Below are positions 50,948-59,892 of a stretch of DNA of 64,000 bases, in pieces. Source of the stretch: Brevibacterium siliguriense (GTDB lineage: Bacteria; Actinomycetota; Actinomycetes; Actinomycetales; Brevibacteriaceae); NCBI RefSeq assembly GCF_900105315.1, contig NZ_LT629766.1:1674001-1738000 (forward strand), read 5' to 3'. A program made the translations under genes and the position numbers. The stretch's first letter is position 1. Each line of letters opens with the position of its first letter. The notes under the pieces were generated by a model. That model was given only the letters and a program-made list of their open reading frames with translations, ran no database searches and had not been told where the DNA came from.

Positions 50948-51637
50948 TCAGCTCAGACGGGACTCGGAGATGAGTTCGCGCAGGCTCTGCCGTTGGGCAC
51001 CTGAATCGTCGAAGTTCGCTTCGTCGAGCCATGCCTCGTACGCCGATCGCAGCACTGGCCATTCGCTGTCGATGATCGAGAACCAGGCGGTGTCGCGGTT
51101 GCGGCCCTTGTACACGAGGTGCTGCCGGAACACTCCTTCGAAGGTGAACCCGAATCGCTTGGCTGCCGCCTTCGACGGCGCATTCGCATCGTCACATTTC
51201 CACTCGAACCGACGGAAGCCGGAGGCGAAGGCGAGATCGGCGCAGAGGAAGAGCGCCTCGGTGGCCGCCCGCGTCCGTCTGAGTGCCGGCCCCCAGAGGA
51301 TGTGCCCGATCTCCATGACCCCGTTGGCAGCGTCGATGCGCATGAGCGCCTGTCGACCCTCGGCCCGGCCCGTGGATCGATCCACGACGGCGAAGAAGAG
51401 GGGATCGGGGCTGTCGGCCGCCTCGGCGATCCAGGAATCGAAGTCGCCGCGTTCGGTCTGCGGGGACTGGGGCAGGTAGCGGAACCGCTCCTCGACCCCG
51501 ACCGGGTCCGAGACCGCAGAGAAGAGATCATCACCATGCATGGGCGAATCGAGCGGTTCGAGGTCGACGTACTGACCGTGGATGGGCTCTCGCCGAGGCG
51601 GCCGTGCGCCCGTGAAATTCGTGAGGTAATCGTGCAT
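50948..51637 (-). CDS. GNAT-family N-acetyltransferase (RimJ/RimL-like)
   Basis: The 229-residue protein has the RimJ-like layout: an N-terminal HGQYVDLEPLDSPMHGDDLF region, RAEGRQALMRIDAANGVMEI, the acetyl-CoA loop in the RRTRAATEALFLCADLAF helix, and FRRFEWKCDDANAPSKAAAK with the C-terminal strand. The target is unknown. It follows the MarR gene by three bases and is probably controlled by it. Confidence 0.82.
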   Translation of the reverse strand: MHDYLTNFTGARPPRREPIHGQYVDLEPLDSPMHGDDLFSAVSDPVGVEERFRYLPQSPQTERGDFDSWIAEAADSPDPLFFAVVDRSTGRAEGRQALMRIDAANGVMEIGHILWGPALRRTRAATEALFLCADLAFASGFRRFEWKCDDANAPSKAAAKRFGFTFEGVFRQHLVYKGRNRDTAWFSIIDSEWPVLRSAYEAWLDEANFDDSGAQRQSLRELISESRLS

Positions 51638-51640
51638 GGC

Positions 51641-52135
51641 TCAGTCCTCGCTGCCGTCGAAACCGGTGGACAGTTCCCGCAGCAGCGTGGCCAGTTTGCG
51701 ACTGCCTGAGGGGGTGAGCCCGCTGAGGATCTCTCGCTCCTTCACAAGCAGATCCGCCAGAGCGGAGTCGACCGTGGCGCGTCCGCTGTCGGTGAGCTGG
51801 ACGAGCACTCCGCGTCGATCCCCGGGATCAGGACGGCGTTCGACCCACCCGCGGGCGACGAGCCGGTCGATGCGATTGGTCATCGTGCCGCTCGTGACCA
51901 GAGTCTCCTGCAGCAGCGTCGAGGGCGAGAGCTGATAGGGCTCGCCAGCTCGGCGGAGGGCCGAGAGCACGTCGAAGGCCCAGCCCTCGATACCGTAATC
52001 GGAGAAGCTCGCCTTCCGTGCCAGGTCCAACTGCCTGGCCAGACGCGAGACTCGGGAGAGGATCTCCATCGGGGAGACGTCGAGATCCGGGCGCTCACGT
52101 CGCCAGGCTGCGACTATTCGATCCACTTCGTCCAT
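51641..52135 (-). CDS. MarR-family transcriptional regulator
   Basis: The 164-residue protein has the MarR winged helix: DYGIEGWAFDVLSALRRAGE, SPSTLLQETLVTSGTMTNRI, DRLVARGWVERRPDPGDRRG and VLVQLTDSGRATVDSAL. There is no conserved redox Cys. A perfect inverted repeat lies 20 bases upstream, suggesting autoregulation together with the GNAT gene. Confidence 0.88.
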   Translation of the reverse strand: MDEVDRIVAAWRRERPDLDVSPMEILSRVSRLARQLDLARKASFSDYGIEGWAFDVLSALRRAGEPYQLSPSTLLQETLVTSGTMTNRIDRLVARGWVERRPDPGDRRGVLVQLTDSGRATVDSALADLLVKEREILSGLTPSGSRKLATLLRELSTGFDGSED

Positions 52136-52155
52136 GAATCGATTTTACGTCCATA

Positions 52156-52168
52156 TCAAGAATCTTGA
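52156..52168. promoter_or_regulatory. Likely MarR operator
   Basis: TCAAGAATCTTGA has perfect 6-bp arms around one base, 21 bases upstream of the MarR start. The TCAAGA/TCTTGA half-site is common among MarR-family operators. Confidence 0.6.
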
Positions 52169-52332
52169 AGGGAAAGATACTTTTTGACGAGAGATTGCTT
52201 ACGCCCAGGGCCCATTTAACCTGCGGGTTTGGATGGACGGGTGCGTTTGGGAATATGGTTGTCCTTGGTTGTTGCATCCGTCAACGAACCTGCAGGGGCA
52301 AACCACCCGGCAGCAGAAACGAAGGAATACAC

Positions 52333-53502
52333 GTGGATCTTTTCGAGTATCAAGCACGTGACCTGTTCGAGAAGCACGGAGTGCCCGTGCTCAAGGCCCA
52401 GGTCGCGACGACGCCAGAAGCAGCGAAGAAGGCAGCCGAAGATCTTGGCGGCGGTGTCGTCGTCGTCAAGTCTCAGGTCAAGATCGGCGGCCGCGGCAAG
52501 GCCGGCGGCGTCAAGGTCGCCAAGAACCCGGATGAGGCCGAGGCTCGCGCCAAGGACATCCTGGGACTCGACATCAAGGGCCACATCACCGAAAAGGTGA
52601 TGATCGCCGAAGGTGCCGACATTGCTGAGGAGTACTACTTCTCCGTGCTCCTCGACCGGTCCAACCGCACCTATCTGGCCATGTGCTCGAAGGAAGGCGG
52701 CATGGAGATCGAGCAGCTGGCCGTGGAACGTCCGGAAGCGCTCGCCAAGATCCCCGTCTCCGCCATCGACGGAATCAACGATGCCAAGGCAGCAGAGATC
52801 GCCGAGGCGGCCGGCTTCGATGCCGACACCGCCGCGAAGGTCGCGCCCGTGCTGACCAGCCTGTGGACCGTCTTCGAGAAGGAAGACGCCACCCTGGTCG
52901 AGGTCAACCCGCTGGTCAAGACCGGCGCCGGCGACATCATCGCCCTCGACGGCAAGGTCTCGCTCGACGACAACGCCGACTTCCGCCAGAAGGAGCACGA
53001 GGAGCTGCGCGACATCAGCGCAGAGAACCCACTGGAGCTCAAGGCAAAGAAGCTCGACCTCAACTATGTCAAGCTCGACGGCGAGGTCGGAATCATCGGC
53101 AACGGCGCAGGACTGGTCATGTCGACTCTCGACGTCGTCGCCTATGCAGGTGAGAACCACAACGGCGTCAAGCCCGCTAACTTCCTCGACATCGGAGGCG
53201 GCGCTTCGGCTGAGGTCATGGCCAACGGACTCGACGTCATCCTCGGCGATGATCAGGTGAAGTCCGTGTTCGTCAACGTCTTCGGCGGAATCACCGCGTG
53301 TGACGCTGTGGCCGACGGCATCGTCCAGGCCCTTGAGATTCTTGGGCCGCAGGCCACCAAGCCGCTCGTCGTCCGCCTCGACGGCAACAACGTGGAAGAG
53401 GGACGCGCCATCCTGCAGAAGGCTGCGCACCCGCTCGTCACGCTCACTGACACGATGGACGGTGGAGCCGACAAGGCCGCCGAACTGGCTGCTGCCAAGT
53501 AA
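52333..53502 (+). CDS. sucC: Succinate-CoA ligase (ADP-forming), beta subunit
   Basis: The 389-residue subunit has the ATP-grasp start [59 protein letters not shown] and the C-terminal [20 protein letters not shown]. With SucD it makes ATP or GTP from succinyl-CoA in the TCA cycle. GTG 52333 is chosen, with AAGGA ten bases upstream. The alpha subunit follows after 18 bases. Confidence 0.96.
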   Translation: MDLFEYQARDLFEKHGVPVLKAQVATTPEAAKKAAEDLGGGVVVVKSQVKIGGRGKAGGVKVAKNPDEAEARAKDILGLDIKGHITEKVMIAEGADIAEEYYFSVLLDRSNRTYLAMCSKEGGMEIEQLAVERPEALAKIPVSAIDGINDAKAAEIAEAAGFDADTAAKVAPVLTSLWTVFEKEDATLVEVNPLVKTGAGDIIALDGKVSLDDNADFRQKEHEELRDISAENPLELKAKKLDLNYVKLDGEVGIIGNGAGLVMSTLDVVAYAGENHNGVKPANFLDIGGGASAEVMANGLDVILGDDQVKSVFVNVFGGITACDAVADGIVQALEILGPQATKPLVVRLDGNNVEEGRAILQKAAHPLVTLTDTMDGGADKAAELAAAK

Positions 53503-53520
53503 GGAAAGGTCTTTACAACA

Positions 53521-54417
53521 ATGTCTATCTTCCTGAATTCCGATTCGAAGATCATCGTCCAGGGCATCACCGGCGGAGAGGGCTCGAAGCACACCGCCCG
53601 CATGCTCGCCGCCGGATCGAACGTCGTCGGCGGTGTCAACGCCCGCAAGGCCGGCACCACCGTCAAGCACAACGACCAGGCTGGCAACGGGGTCGAACTC
53701 CCTGTCTTCGGAACCGTCGCCGAGGCGATGGAAGCCACCGGTGCCGACGTGTCTGTGGCCTTCGTGCCGCCGGCATTCTCCAAAGACGCCGCGATCGAGG
53801 CCATCGACGCGAAGATCGGCCTGCTCGTCATCATCACCGAGGGCATCCCGGTGCAGGACTCGGCAGAGGTCTGGGCCCGTGCGCAGGCGGCGGGCAACGC
53901 CACCCGCATCATCGGACCCAACTGCCCGGGCATCATCACCCCCGGTGAGTCGCTGGCCGGCATCATCCCGGCGAACATCACGAAGAAGGGCAAGCTGGGC
54001 CTCGTCTCGAAGTCCGGCACGCTGACCTACCAGATGATGTACGAGCTGCGTGACCTCGGCTTCTCGACCGCCATCGGCATCGGCGGAGACCCGGTCATCG
54101 GCACCACGCACATCGACGCGCTCGAGGCCTTCGAGGCCGACCCCGAGACCGAAGCCATCGTCATGATCGGCGAGATCGGCGGAGACGCCGAAGAGCGCGC
54201 TGCCGCCTTCATCAAGGAGAACGTGACGAAGCCGGTCGTCGGCTACGTCGCAGGCTTCACCGCTCCCGAAGGTAAGACCATGGGCCACGCCGGCGCCATC
54301 GTCTCCGGTTCCTCGGGAACCGCTCAGGCCAAGAAGGAAGCCCTCGAGGCTGCAGGCGTCAAGGTCGGCAAGACCCCGACCGAGACCGCCGAGCTCATGC
54401 GCGGACTCCTGGGCTGA
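53521..54417 (+). CDS. sucD: Succinate-CoA ligase, alpha subunit
   Basis: This 298-residue subunit binds CoA ([20 protein letters not shown]) and carries the phosphorylated His in AGHAGAIV-type context, here [31 protein letters not shown] and [15 protein letters not shown] are also typical. AAGGAAAGG lies upstream of the ATG. It ends the sucCD operon. Confidence 0.96.
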   Translation: MSIFLNSDSKIIVQGITGGEGSKHTARMLAAGSNVVGGVNARKAGTTVKHNDQAGNGVELPVFGTVAEAMEATGADVSVAFVPPAFSKDAAIEAIDAKIGLLVIITEGIPVQDSAEVWARAQAAGNATRIIGPNCPGIITPGESLAGIIPANITKKGKLGLVSKSGTLTYQMMYELRDLGFSTAIGIGGDPVIGTTHIDALEAFEADPETEAIVMIGEIGGDAEERAAAFIKENVTKPVVGYVAGFTAPEGKTMGHAGAIVSGSSGTAQAKKEALEAAGVKVGKTPTETAELMRGLLG

Positions 54418-54468
54418 GTCGAGCACTCCCGCATCGGGTGAACGCCTGACCGGCACCGACCTGAACCA

Positions 54469-54508
54469 CACTGCGGCCCGCCTCCACGAACGGAGGCGGG
54501 CCGCAGTG
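54469..54508 (+). terminator. Terminator of sucCD
   Basis: CACTGCGGCCCGCCTCC and GGAGGCGGGCCGCAGTG form a perfect 17-bp stem around ACGAAC, 51 bases after the sucD stop. It has no T-run. Confidence 0.75.
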
Positions 54509-54619
54509 CGTTGCGGTCCGTTGGGGTCGCGCCGGCGTACTGCTGCAACTGCTTCACAGCGTGATTGCCGTGCCCGGACCGCACTGCACACGTCGCGGTG
54601 CACGTACTAGTCTGAGATC

Positions 54620-55762
54620 GTGAACTCCCAGACATCTGATCAGACAGCGCAGTCGACGAACCCCGCGGACACCCTCCCAGACACCGGCACCGCCGCCCCA
54701 CCCGTCGACACCAGCCCGACCGCACATCCCCGCAGCTTCGGCTCCGACAATTGGGCCGGAGTCCACCCCGAGGTCATCACGGCCATCGCCGAGGCCAACG
54801 TCGGCCACACGCCCGGCTACGGCGGCGACCCGTGGACACAACGTTTCCACGACATCATGACCCACCATTTCGGGCCCGATGCCCAGTCGTTTCCCGTCTT
54901 CAACGGCACCGGCGCCAACGTCCTCGCCCTGCAGTCGGCGCTGCCGCGCTGGGCAGCGGTGATCACGGCCGCCTCGGCGCATATCAACTACGACGAAACC
55001 GGTGCCCCGGAGAAGGTCGGCGGACTCAAGATCATCGGTGCCGCCACCGAGGACGGCAAGCTCACCCCCGAGACGATCAAGGGTGCGATCATCGGCCGCG
55101 GCAATGAGCACAATGCGCAGCCGCTGGCCGTCTCGATCTCCCAATCCACCGAATGGGGCACGACCTACACCCCGGACGAGATCGCGGCGATCGCGACCAC
55201 CGCCCACGACCATGACATGATTCTCCACGTCGACGGGTCCCGACTCGGCAATGCGGCCGCCCACCTCGGCGTCGGACTCGGCGACATCACCACCGCGGTC
55301 GGAGTCGACATCCTCAGCCTCGGCGGGACGAAGAACGGACTGCTCGGCGCCGAGGCGGTCATCGTCCTGGACACCGGCATCGGCCATGGCCTGCGGTTCC
55401 TGCGTAAGATGAACCTGCAGCTGGCCTCGAAGATGCGCTTCCTCTCCGCACAGCTGGGAGCCTTGTACGAAGGTGAACTGTGGCGGACCTCGGCGACCAG
55501 ATCGAACACGATGGCGCAATACCTCGCCGATCTGCTCACCGAGGCGGTCGACAGCGGCCGTGTCCCCGGAGTCGAGATCGTGCAGAAGGTCGAGTCGAAC
55601 GTCGTGTTCGTCCGGATGCCCGCCGAGGTGGCCGCCCGGGCTCGGCAGAAGTTCGCCTTCGCGGACTGGCCCTTGGAGAAGGACATCGTCCGCCTCATGT
55701 GCGCCTTCGACACGACGACCGAGGACGTCGACGCCCTCGTCGCCGCGATCGTCGGTGGCTGA
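54620..55762 (+). CDS. Low-specificity L-threonine aldolase
   Basis: This 380-residue PLP enzyme splits threonine to glycine and acetaldehyde. Features: SFGSDNWAGVHPEVITAIAE, YGGDPWTQRFHD, VFNGTGANVLALQSAL, the Asp of LHVDGSRLGNAAAHLG, and the PLP lysine in LSLGGTKNGLLGAEAV. The N-terminus is extended by about 40 Thr/Pro/Ser residues if GTG 54620 is the true start. It is the only gene of its transcript. Confidence 0.88.
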   Translation: MNSQTSDQTAQSTNPADTLPDTGTAAPPVDTSPTAHPRSFGSDNWAGVHPEVITAIAEANVGHTPGYGGDPWTQRFHDIMTHHFGPDAQSFPVFNGTGANVLALQSALPRWAAVITAASAHINYDETGAPEKVGGLKIIGAATEDGKLTPETIKGAIIGRGNEHNAQPLAVSISQSTEWGTTYTPDEIAAIATTAHDHDMILHVDGSRLGNAAAHLGVGLGDITTAVGVDILSLGGTKNGLLGAEAVIVLDTGIGHGLRFLRKMNLQLASKMRFLSAQLGALYEGELWRTSATRSNTMAQYLADLLTEAVDSGRVPGVEIVQKVESNVVFVRMPAEVAARARQKFAFADWPLEKDIVRLMCAFDTTTEDVDALVAAIVGG

Positions 55763-55845
55763 GGGACCTGCCGCCGGCCAGCGGTGACAGCCGGTGAAGA
55801 ACAGATTTCTGCTGAATAACTGATAACACTGAAGAAAGAAGATGA

Positions 55846-56643
55846 ATGAAGAAGGCCCTCGTTCCTGGCCTGACGATTCTGCTCGTGCTCATCGTCGGGG
55901 TGATCGGATACATCCTCAATTCGGGTCCGAACACCGGGGAGAATACTGCTGAGTCTTCGGACGACTGCGACGTCTCGAAATACACCATGGGTGTGAAATG
56001 GCAGCAGCAGAGCGCCGAAGCCATGGCTCTGCAGGGCCAGACCTACGAGATGGCAACACGCCAGCTCGACAGAGCCGTCGCTGCTGCTCCAGATGATGAG
56101 GATCTGGCCATCATGACCGATCTCGACGAGACTGCCATCGACAATTCGAAGCTGCTGGCTCGCGACATCGCCGAGTGCCACGACTTCAGCGGCTGGGACA
56201 CTTGGGACGACTGGGAGGAGAACGGAGAGCCAACCATGATCCCCGGTGCGTTGGAATTCTTCGAACACGCCGACCAGCTCGGAGTCGACATCTACTACGT
56301 CTCGGACCGGACGGAGGAGAATCGGGCGGCGAATGTCGAAGCCATCGCCAAGTTGGGCCTGCCCCAGGCCGATGACGAACACGTGATGCTGCTTGGCCCG
56401 CCGAAGGACGAACGTCGCGCGAAGGTGGAATCGAACCACACGCTGCTCATGCAGCTCGGTGACACCCTCCACGATTTCGACGGTGCGTTCGAAGACACGT
56501 CCGTCGACGAACAGAGGAAACTGGTGGAGAAGAACCGTGCGAAGTTCGGCACCGAATGGATCGTCCTGCCCAATCCGACTTATGGTGACTGGAGCGAATC
56601 CGACTTGGACGAATGGGAAGCACCGGTTCGCGCTGATGACTGA
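55846..56643 (+). CDS. Membrane-anchored HAD acid phosphatase (class B/e(P4)-like)
   Basis: The 265-residue protein has an N-terminal signal anchor (KALVPGLTILLVLIVGVIGY) and a HAD phosphatase domain of the acid phosphatase/5'-nucleotidase family: DLDETAIDNS with the nucleophile Asp pair, SDRTEENRAANVEAIAKLGL, and GDTLHDFDGAF as the Mg motif. It probably removes phosphate from nucleotides outside the membrane. Monocistronic, followed by a perfect terminator hairpin. Confidence 0.85.
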   Translation: MKKALVPGLTILLVLIVGVIGYILNSGPNTGENTAESSDDCDVSKYTMGVKWQQQSAEAMALQGQTYEMATRQLDRAVAAAPDDEDLAIMTDLDETAIDNSKLLARDIAECHDFSGWDTWDDWEENGEPTMIPGALEFFEHADQLGVDIYYVSDRTEENRAANVEAIAKLGLPQADDEHVMLLGPPKDERRAKVESNHTLLMQLGDTLHDFDGAFEDTSVDEQRKLVEKNRAKFGTEWIVLPNPTYGDWSESDLDEWEAPVRADD

Positions 56644-56704
56644 AGTCGGTCTGCGAACCGACCGCGGGCCCGGCTGAACGCCGACCCAAGCAGCGATCCC
56701 ATTG

Positions 56705-56740
56705 AGAATGCCCCGCACTGACGACAGTGCGGGGCATTCT
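56705..56740. terminator. Bidirectional terminator between convergent genes
   Basis: AGAATGCCCCGCACTG and CAGTGCGGGGCATTCT form a perfect 16-bp stem around ACGA. It serves the phosphatase gene and the universal stress gene on the other strand. Confidence 0.85.
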
Positions 56741-56763
56741 CGTTCCTGCGAACCGGTGCGCGA

Positions 56764-57174
56764 CTACTTCTTACTCCTCCGGTCGACCTTGACGGAGACG
56801 ACGGGGACGTCGGAGTCGAGGATGATCCGCTGGGCCGTCGAGCCCATGATGAGCTTGCCGACGGGAGAGCGTCGACGTGAACCGATGACGATCATGCGGG
56901 TGTCGGCGGTCGCCTCGGCGAGGGCCAGGAGCTCCTCGACGGGATCATTGCCGCGGAGGAACTGAAGGATCTCGTGCGAGACCTCGGAAGACTTCAGCGT
57001 CTCCTTGAGTTCCTCGATGTCTTTGCTGGTGGCGACGCCGCGCTCGTCGGGAGTCTCTCCGATTCCGGCGTTGAGCACGACGAGGACATCGTCGAATGCG
57101 CGGGCCTGTTCGATACCGAATTCGACAGCGGCCTTGCCTTCGGGCGAGGGGGAATAACCGACGAGGATTGTCAT
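56764..57174 (-). CDS. Universal stress protein (UspA family)
   Basis: This 136-residue protein has the UspA fold: TILVGYSPSPEGKAAVEFGI, and the ATP-binding GSRRRSPVGKLIMGSTAQRI followed by DVPVVSVKV. ATG 57174, with CCAGGAGAG upstream, is preferred over an in-frame start 16 codons earlier. It probably binds ATP and works in stress adaptation. Confidence 0.88.
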   Translation of the reverse strand: MTILVGYSPSPEGKAAVEFGIEQARAFDDVLVVLNAGIGETPDERGVATSKDIEELKETLKSSEVSHEILQFLRGNDPVEELLALAEATADTRMIVIGSRRRSPVGKLIMGSTAQRIILDSDVPVVSVKVDRRSKK

Positions 57175-57478
57175 GATCTCTCCTGGTGCGACATTGGACG
57201 AAGCTCTCTCAATTAGTAGCATATCCGCCCTGTTCGGACGGGCGGCAGTTCACTCTGTGGGGAGAGAGAAGGAGAGTTTCGACTGAGATCTTCCTCACCC
57301 GACCGGAGGCGGGCCTCTCGCCATCGAGGGCTTCTGCACTGTATCTGCGCGAAAACCGCGTGGAATCGGGGATCGGGGCGCAGCATTCGATTACCGACCG
57401 AATCGTCGGTTCCGCCGGTACGGCAGTAAGGTGACCTGGGCGCTTTATGCGCCGCGTACGAGTGAGAAAGAAGAAGCA

Positions 57479-58855
57479 TTGACAGATCAGAACACGCGCC
57501 TCGGCCAGGCGAAAGCCGGTGAGAGCCACACGCAGAAGAAGTCCGAATGGCAGACGGTCAAGGCCATCATGGCTGCATCGTCGGGCAACCTCGTCGAATG
57601 GTTCGACTTCTACATCTACGCCTTCTTCAGCGTCTACTTCGCCGACCAGTTCTTCGTCGCTGACAACCAGGCGCTGTCCCTGATGCAGGCCGCCGGCGTG
57701 TTCTTCGTCGGCTTCCTCATGCGTCCCATCGGTGGTTACATCTTCGGTCGCGCCGCCGACCGCCTCGGGCGCAAGAACTCGATGCTCATCTCCATTCTGC
57801 TCATGTGCGCCGGTTCGCTGATGATGGCACTGCTGCCCACAAGCGCGGTCGTCGGCTCCTGGGCCGCGATCCTGCTGCTCATCGTGCGCATGATCCAGGG
57901 CCTTGCCGTCGGCGGCGAATACGGTGCCACCGCCACCTACATGTCCGAGGTCGCCACCGAAGGCAAACGCGGCTTCTACTCCTCCTTCCAGTACGTCACC
58001 CTCATCGGCGGCCAGCTGCTGGCCAGCCTGCTGGCCGTGGTCATGACCCACACGCTGGGCACCGACCAGATCGAAGCCGGCTGGTGGCGACTGCCCTTCG
58101 CCATCGGCGCCGCCGCCGCGATCGTCTCCCTGTGGCTGCGCCGCGGACTCGAGGAGACCACCTCGGCGGGTACTCGCAAGGACGAGAACTCCGGCAGCTT
58201 CCGCGAGGTGCTGCGCCACCCGCGGGCCTTCTTCGTCGTCCTCGGCATCACCAGCGTCGGATCGCTCGTCTTCTACGTCTTCACCACGTACATGCAGAAG
58301 TTCCTGCTCCTGCAGAACGAAGGCACCCCGGGCGAAGCAGTCTTCAACAAGGGCTCCATCGCCGACCTCATGACCATCTGCCTGCTCATCTTCGTCGTCA
58401 TGCAGCCCATCGCCGGCAAGATCTCGGACAAGATCGGCCGCAAGAACAACATGCTCATCTTCGTCATCGGCATGATTGCGCTGCCCGTCCCGCTGCTGGG
58501 CTTGATCGGCAAGGCCGATTCCGTCATCACCGCCGGCATCCTCATCGTCATCGCCATGGCGTTCATCAGCATGTACACCTCGATCTCCGGGATCGTGAAG
58601 GCCGAGATGTTCCCAGCCCACATCCGCGGAATCGGCGTCGGCTTCACCTACGCGATCGGCAACTCGCTCTTCGGCGGCTCCGCCGAGTACGTTGCGCTGT
58701 GGTTCCGCAACGCCGGAATCGGCACCTGGTTCGCCGTCTACGTCGTCGTCATCGCGATCGTCGGCTTCGTCGCCGTGGCCTTCATGCACGACAACCGCAA
58801 ACACTCGACGATCGACAACGCCGATTCCTCGGCGTACAAGCGCATCGGCAGCTGA
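57479..58855 (+). CDS. MFS transporter, metabolite:H+ symporter family
   Basis: This 458-residue protein has 12 membrane helices and the MHS family motifs: GNLVEWFDFYIYAFFSVYF in helix 1, RPIGGYIFGRAADRLGRKNS in loop 2-3, GGEYGATATYMSEVATEGKR, and KISDKIGRKNNMLIF in loop 8-9. Family members import dicarboxylates, proline, betaine or shikimate; substrate is not determinable. TTG 57479 is chosen, with GAAAGAAGAAG upstream. Confidence 0.85.
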   Translation: MTDQNTRLGQAKAGESHTQKKSEWQTVKAIMAASSGNLVEWFDFYIYAFFSVYFADQFFVADNQALSLMQAAGVFFVGFLMRPIGGYIFGRAADRLGRKNSMLISILLMCAGSLMMALLPTSAVVGSWAAILLLIVRMIQGLAVGGEYGATATYMSEVATEGKRGFYSSFQYVTLIGGQLLASLLAVVMTHTLGTDQIEAGWWRLPFAIGAAAAIVSLWLRRGLEETTSAGTRKDENSGSFREVLRHPRAFFVVLGITSVGSLVFYVFTTYMQKFLLLQNEGTPGEAVFNKGSIADLMTICLLIFVVMQPIAGKISDKIGRKNNMLIFVIGMIALPVPLLGLIGKADSVITAGILIVIAMAFISMYTSISGIVKAEMFPAHIRGIGVGFTYAIGNSLFGGSAEYVALWFRNAGIGTWFAVYVVVIAIVGFVAVAFMHDNRKHSTIDNADSSAYKRIGS

Positions 58856-58906
58856 TCGCCAGACGACCGACCCATCGCCGAGGCGGCCCACCCCCGACCG
58901 TGAACG

Positions 58907-58943
58907 ACGAGTGTCCCAGAACGCTGAGTTCTGGGGCACTCGT
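58907..58943 (+). terminator. Terminator after the MFS transporter
   Basis: ACGAGTGTCCCAGAAC and GTTCTGGGGCACTCGT pair over 16 positions with one G-U pair, 51 bases after the stop. Confidence 0.75.
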
Positions 58944-58961
58944 CATCTGATCCGGCCGTCA

Positions 58962-59010
58962 TGTGGGAATACGTGGATATGTGTTGGAATGTGATTGACG
59001 TTGCGTGAAT
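58962..59010 (+). promoter_or_regulatory. Direct repeats upstream of fruR
   Basis: TGTGGGAAT (58962-58970) and TGTTGGAAT (58982-58990) lie 20 bases apart, with a looser GCGTGAAT at 59003-59010. Such direct repeats two helical turns apart are a plausible operator for the DeoR-type regulator encoded just downstream. Confidence 0.4.
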
Positions 59011-59097
59011 AGAGCCCTAAAATCGGTCGAACCAACAGATATCCACGCAGCTGTCCGTCCGTATCGACGTTGAGCCGCGCGAAGGAAAGGGCCGGAC

Positions 59098-59892
59098 GTG
59101 TTCGCTGAAGAACGGCAACGCCGCATCGCTGAACTGGTCAGCGAGGCTGGACGGGTCAATGTCACCGACCTGGCCGCCGATTTCGACATCACCACGGAGA
59201 CCGTCCGACGCGACCTCGCCGCACTCGAAAAGGTCGGAGCCCTCCAGCGCGTCCACGGGGGAGCGGTTCCCTGCCGTCCCCACAGCCTTGAAGAGCCGAC
59301 CTTCGACGACCGCGAGATCCACAATCTCGATGAGAAGACCGCGATCGCACGGTCCGCGCTGAGCCTGTTGGAGGAGACGATGAGCATCTCCGTGGACGGC
59401 GGCACGACCTGCGCGGCCTTCGCCCGTGCCATCGCAGACGAAGCCCATGACCGACTCGCCGCCGGGCAGGCCCCGCGACAGCTGCGTGTCATCACGAACT
59501 CCCTGTCCGCCATCGACAGCCTGGCCGGCGCGCCCGGTGTCGAGATCTTCGTCCTCCCCGGCCGATTCCGACCGGTCACCCGGGCCATGGTCGGACCGCA
59601 GACGATCACGGCCATCGACGGTCACCGAGTCGATCTTGCGGTGCTCGGGGCCAACGGACTCAGTGACAACGGCGTCTCCACACCCGACCACGACGAGGCG
59701 GCGACGAAGTCGGCGTTCGTGCACTCCGGACGGCGGGTCGCCGTGCTCGCCGACTCCGCGAAGTTCGATGCCGTCTCCCTGGTGCGGTTCGCCGAACTTG
59801 ACCAGATCGATGTCCTCATGACAGACGACGCCCCGGAAGAACCGTTGGCAGCCCATCTGGAGACTGCGGAAGTCGAGGTCGTCACTCCATGA
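59098..59892 (+). CDS. fruR: DeoR-family regulator of the fructose operon
   Basis: The 264-residue protein has the DeoR helix-turn-helix (EERQRRIAELVSEAGRVNVT, TTETVRRDLAALEKVGALQR, VHGGAVP) and the phospho-sugar-binding DeoRC domain (SVDGGTTCAAFARAI, ANGLSDNGVSTPDHDEAATK). It probably represses the operon until fructose-1-phosphate appears. GTG 59098 has AAGGAAAGG upstream. The stop overlaps fruK by four bases. Confidence 0.9.
   Translation: MFAEERQRRIAELVSEAGRVNVTDLAADFDITTETVRRDLAALEKVGALQRVHGGAVPCRPHSLEEPTFDDREIHNLDEKTAIARSALSLLEETMSISVDGGTTCAAFARAIADEAHDRLAAGQAPRQLRVITNSLSAIDSLAGAPGVEIFVLPGRFRPVTRAMVGPQTITAIDGHRVDLAVLGANGLSDNGVSTPDHDEAATKSAFVHSGRRVAVLADSAKFDAVSLVRFAELDQIDVLMTDDAPEEPLAAHLETAEVEVVTP

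Noticed and set aside
52216-54603. A 795-codon frame antisense to sucCD
   Set aside because: Composition is that of the complement of a strongly codon-biased operon; there is no domain and no start signal.
57209-58939. A 576-codon frame antisense to the MFS transporter
   Set aside because: No motif and Asp/Gly/His-rich low complexity; the transporter frame is convincing.
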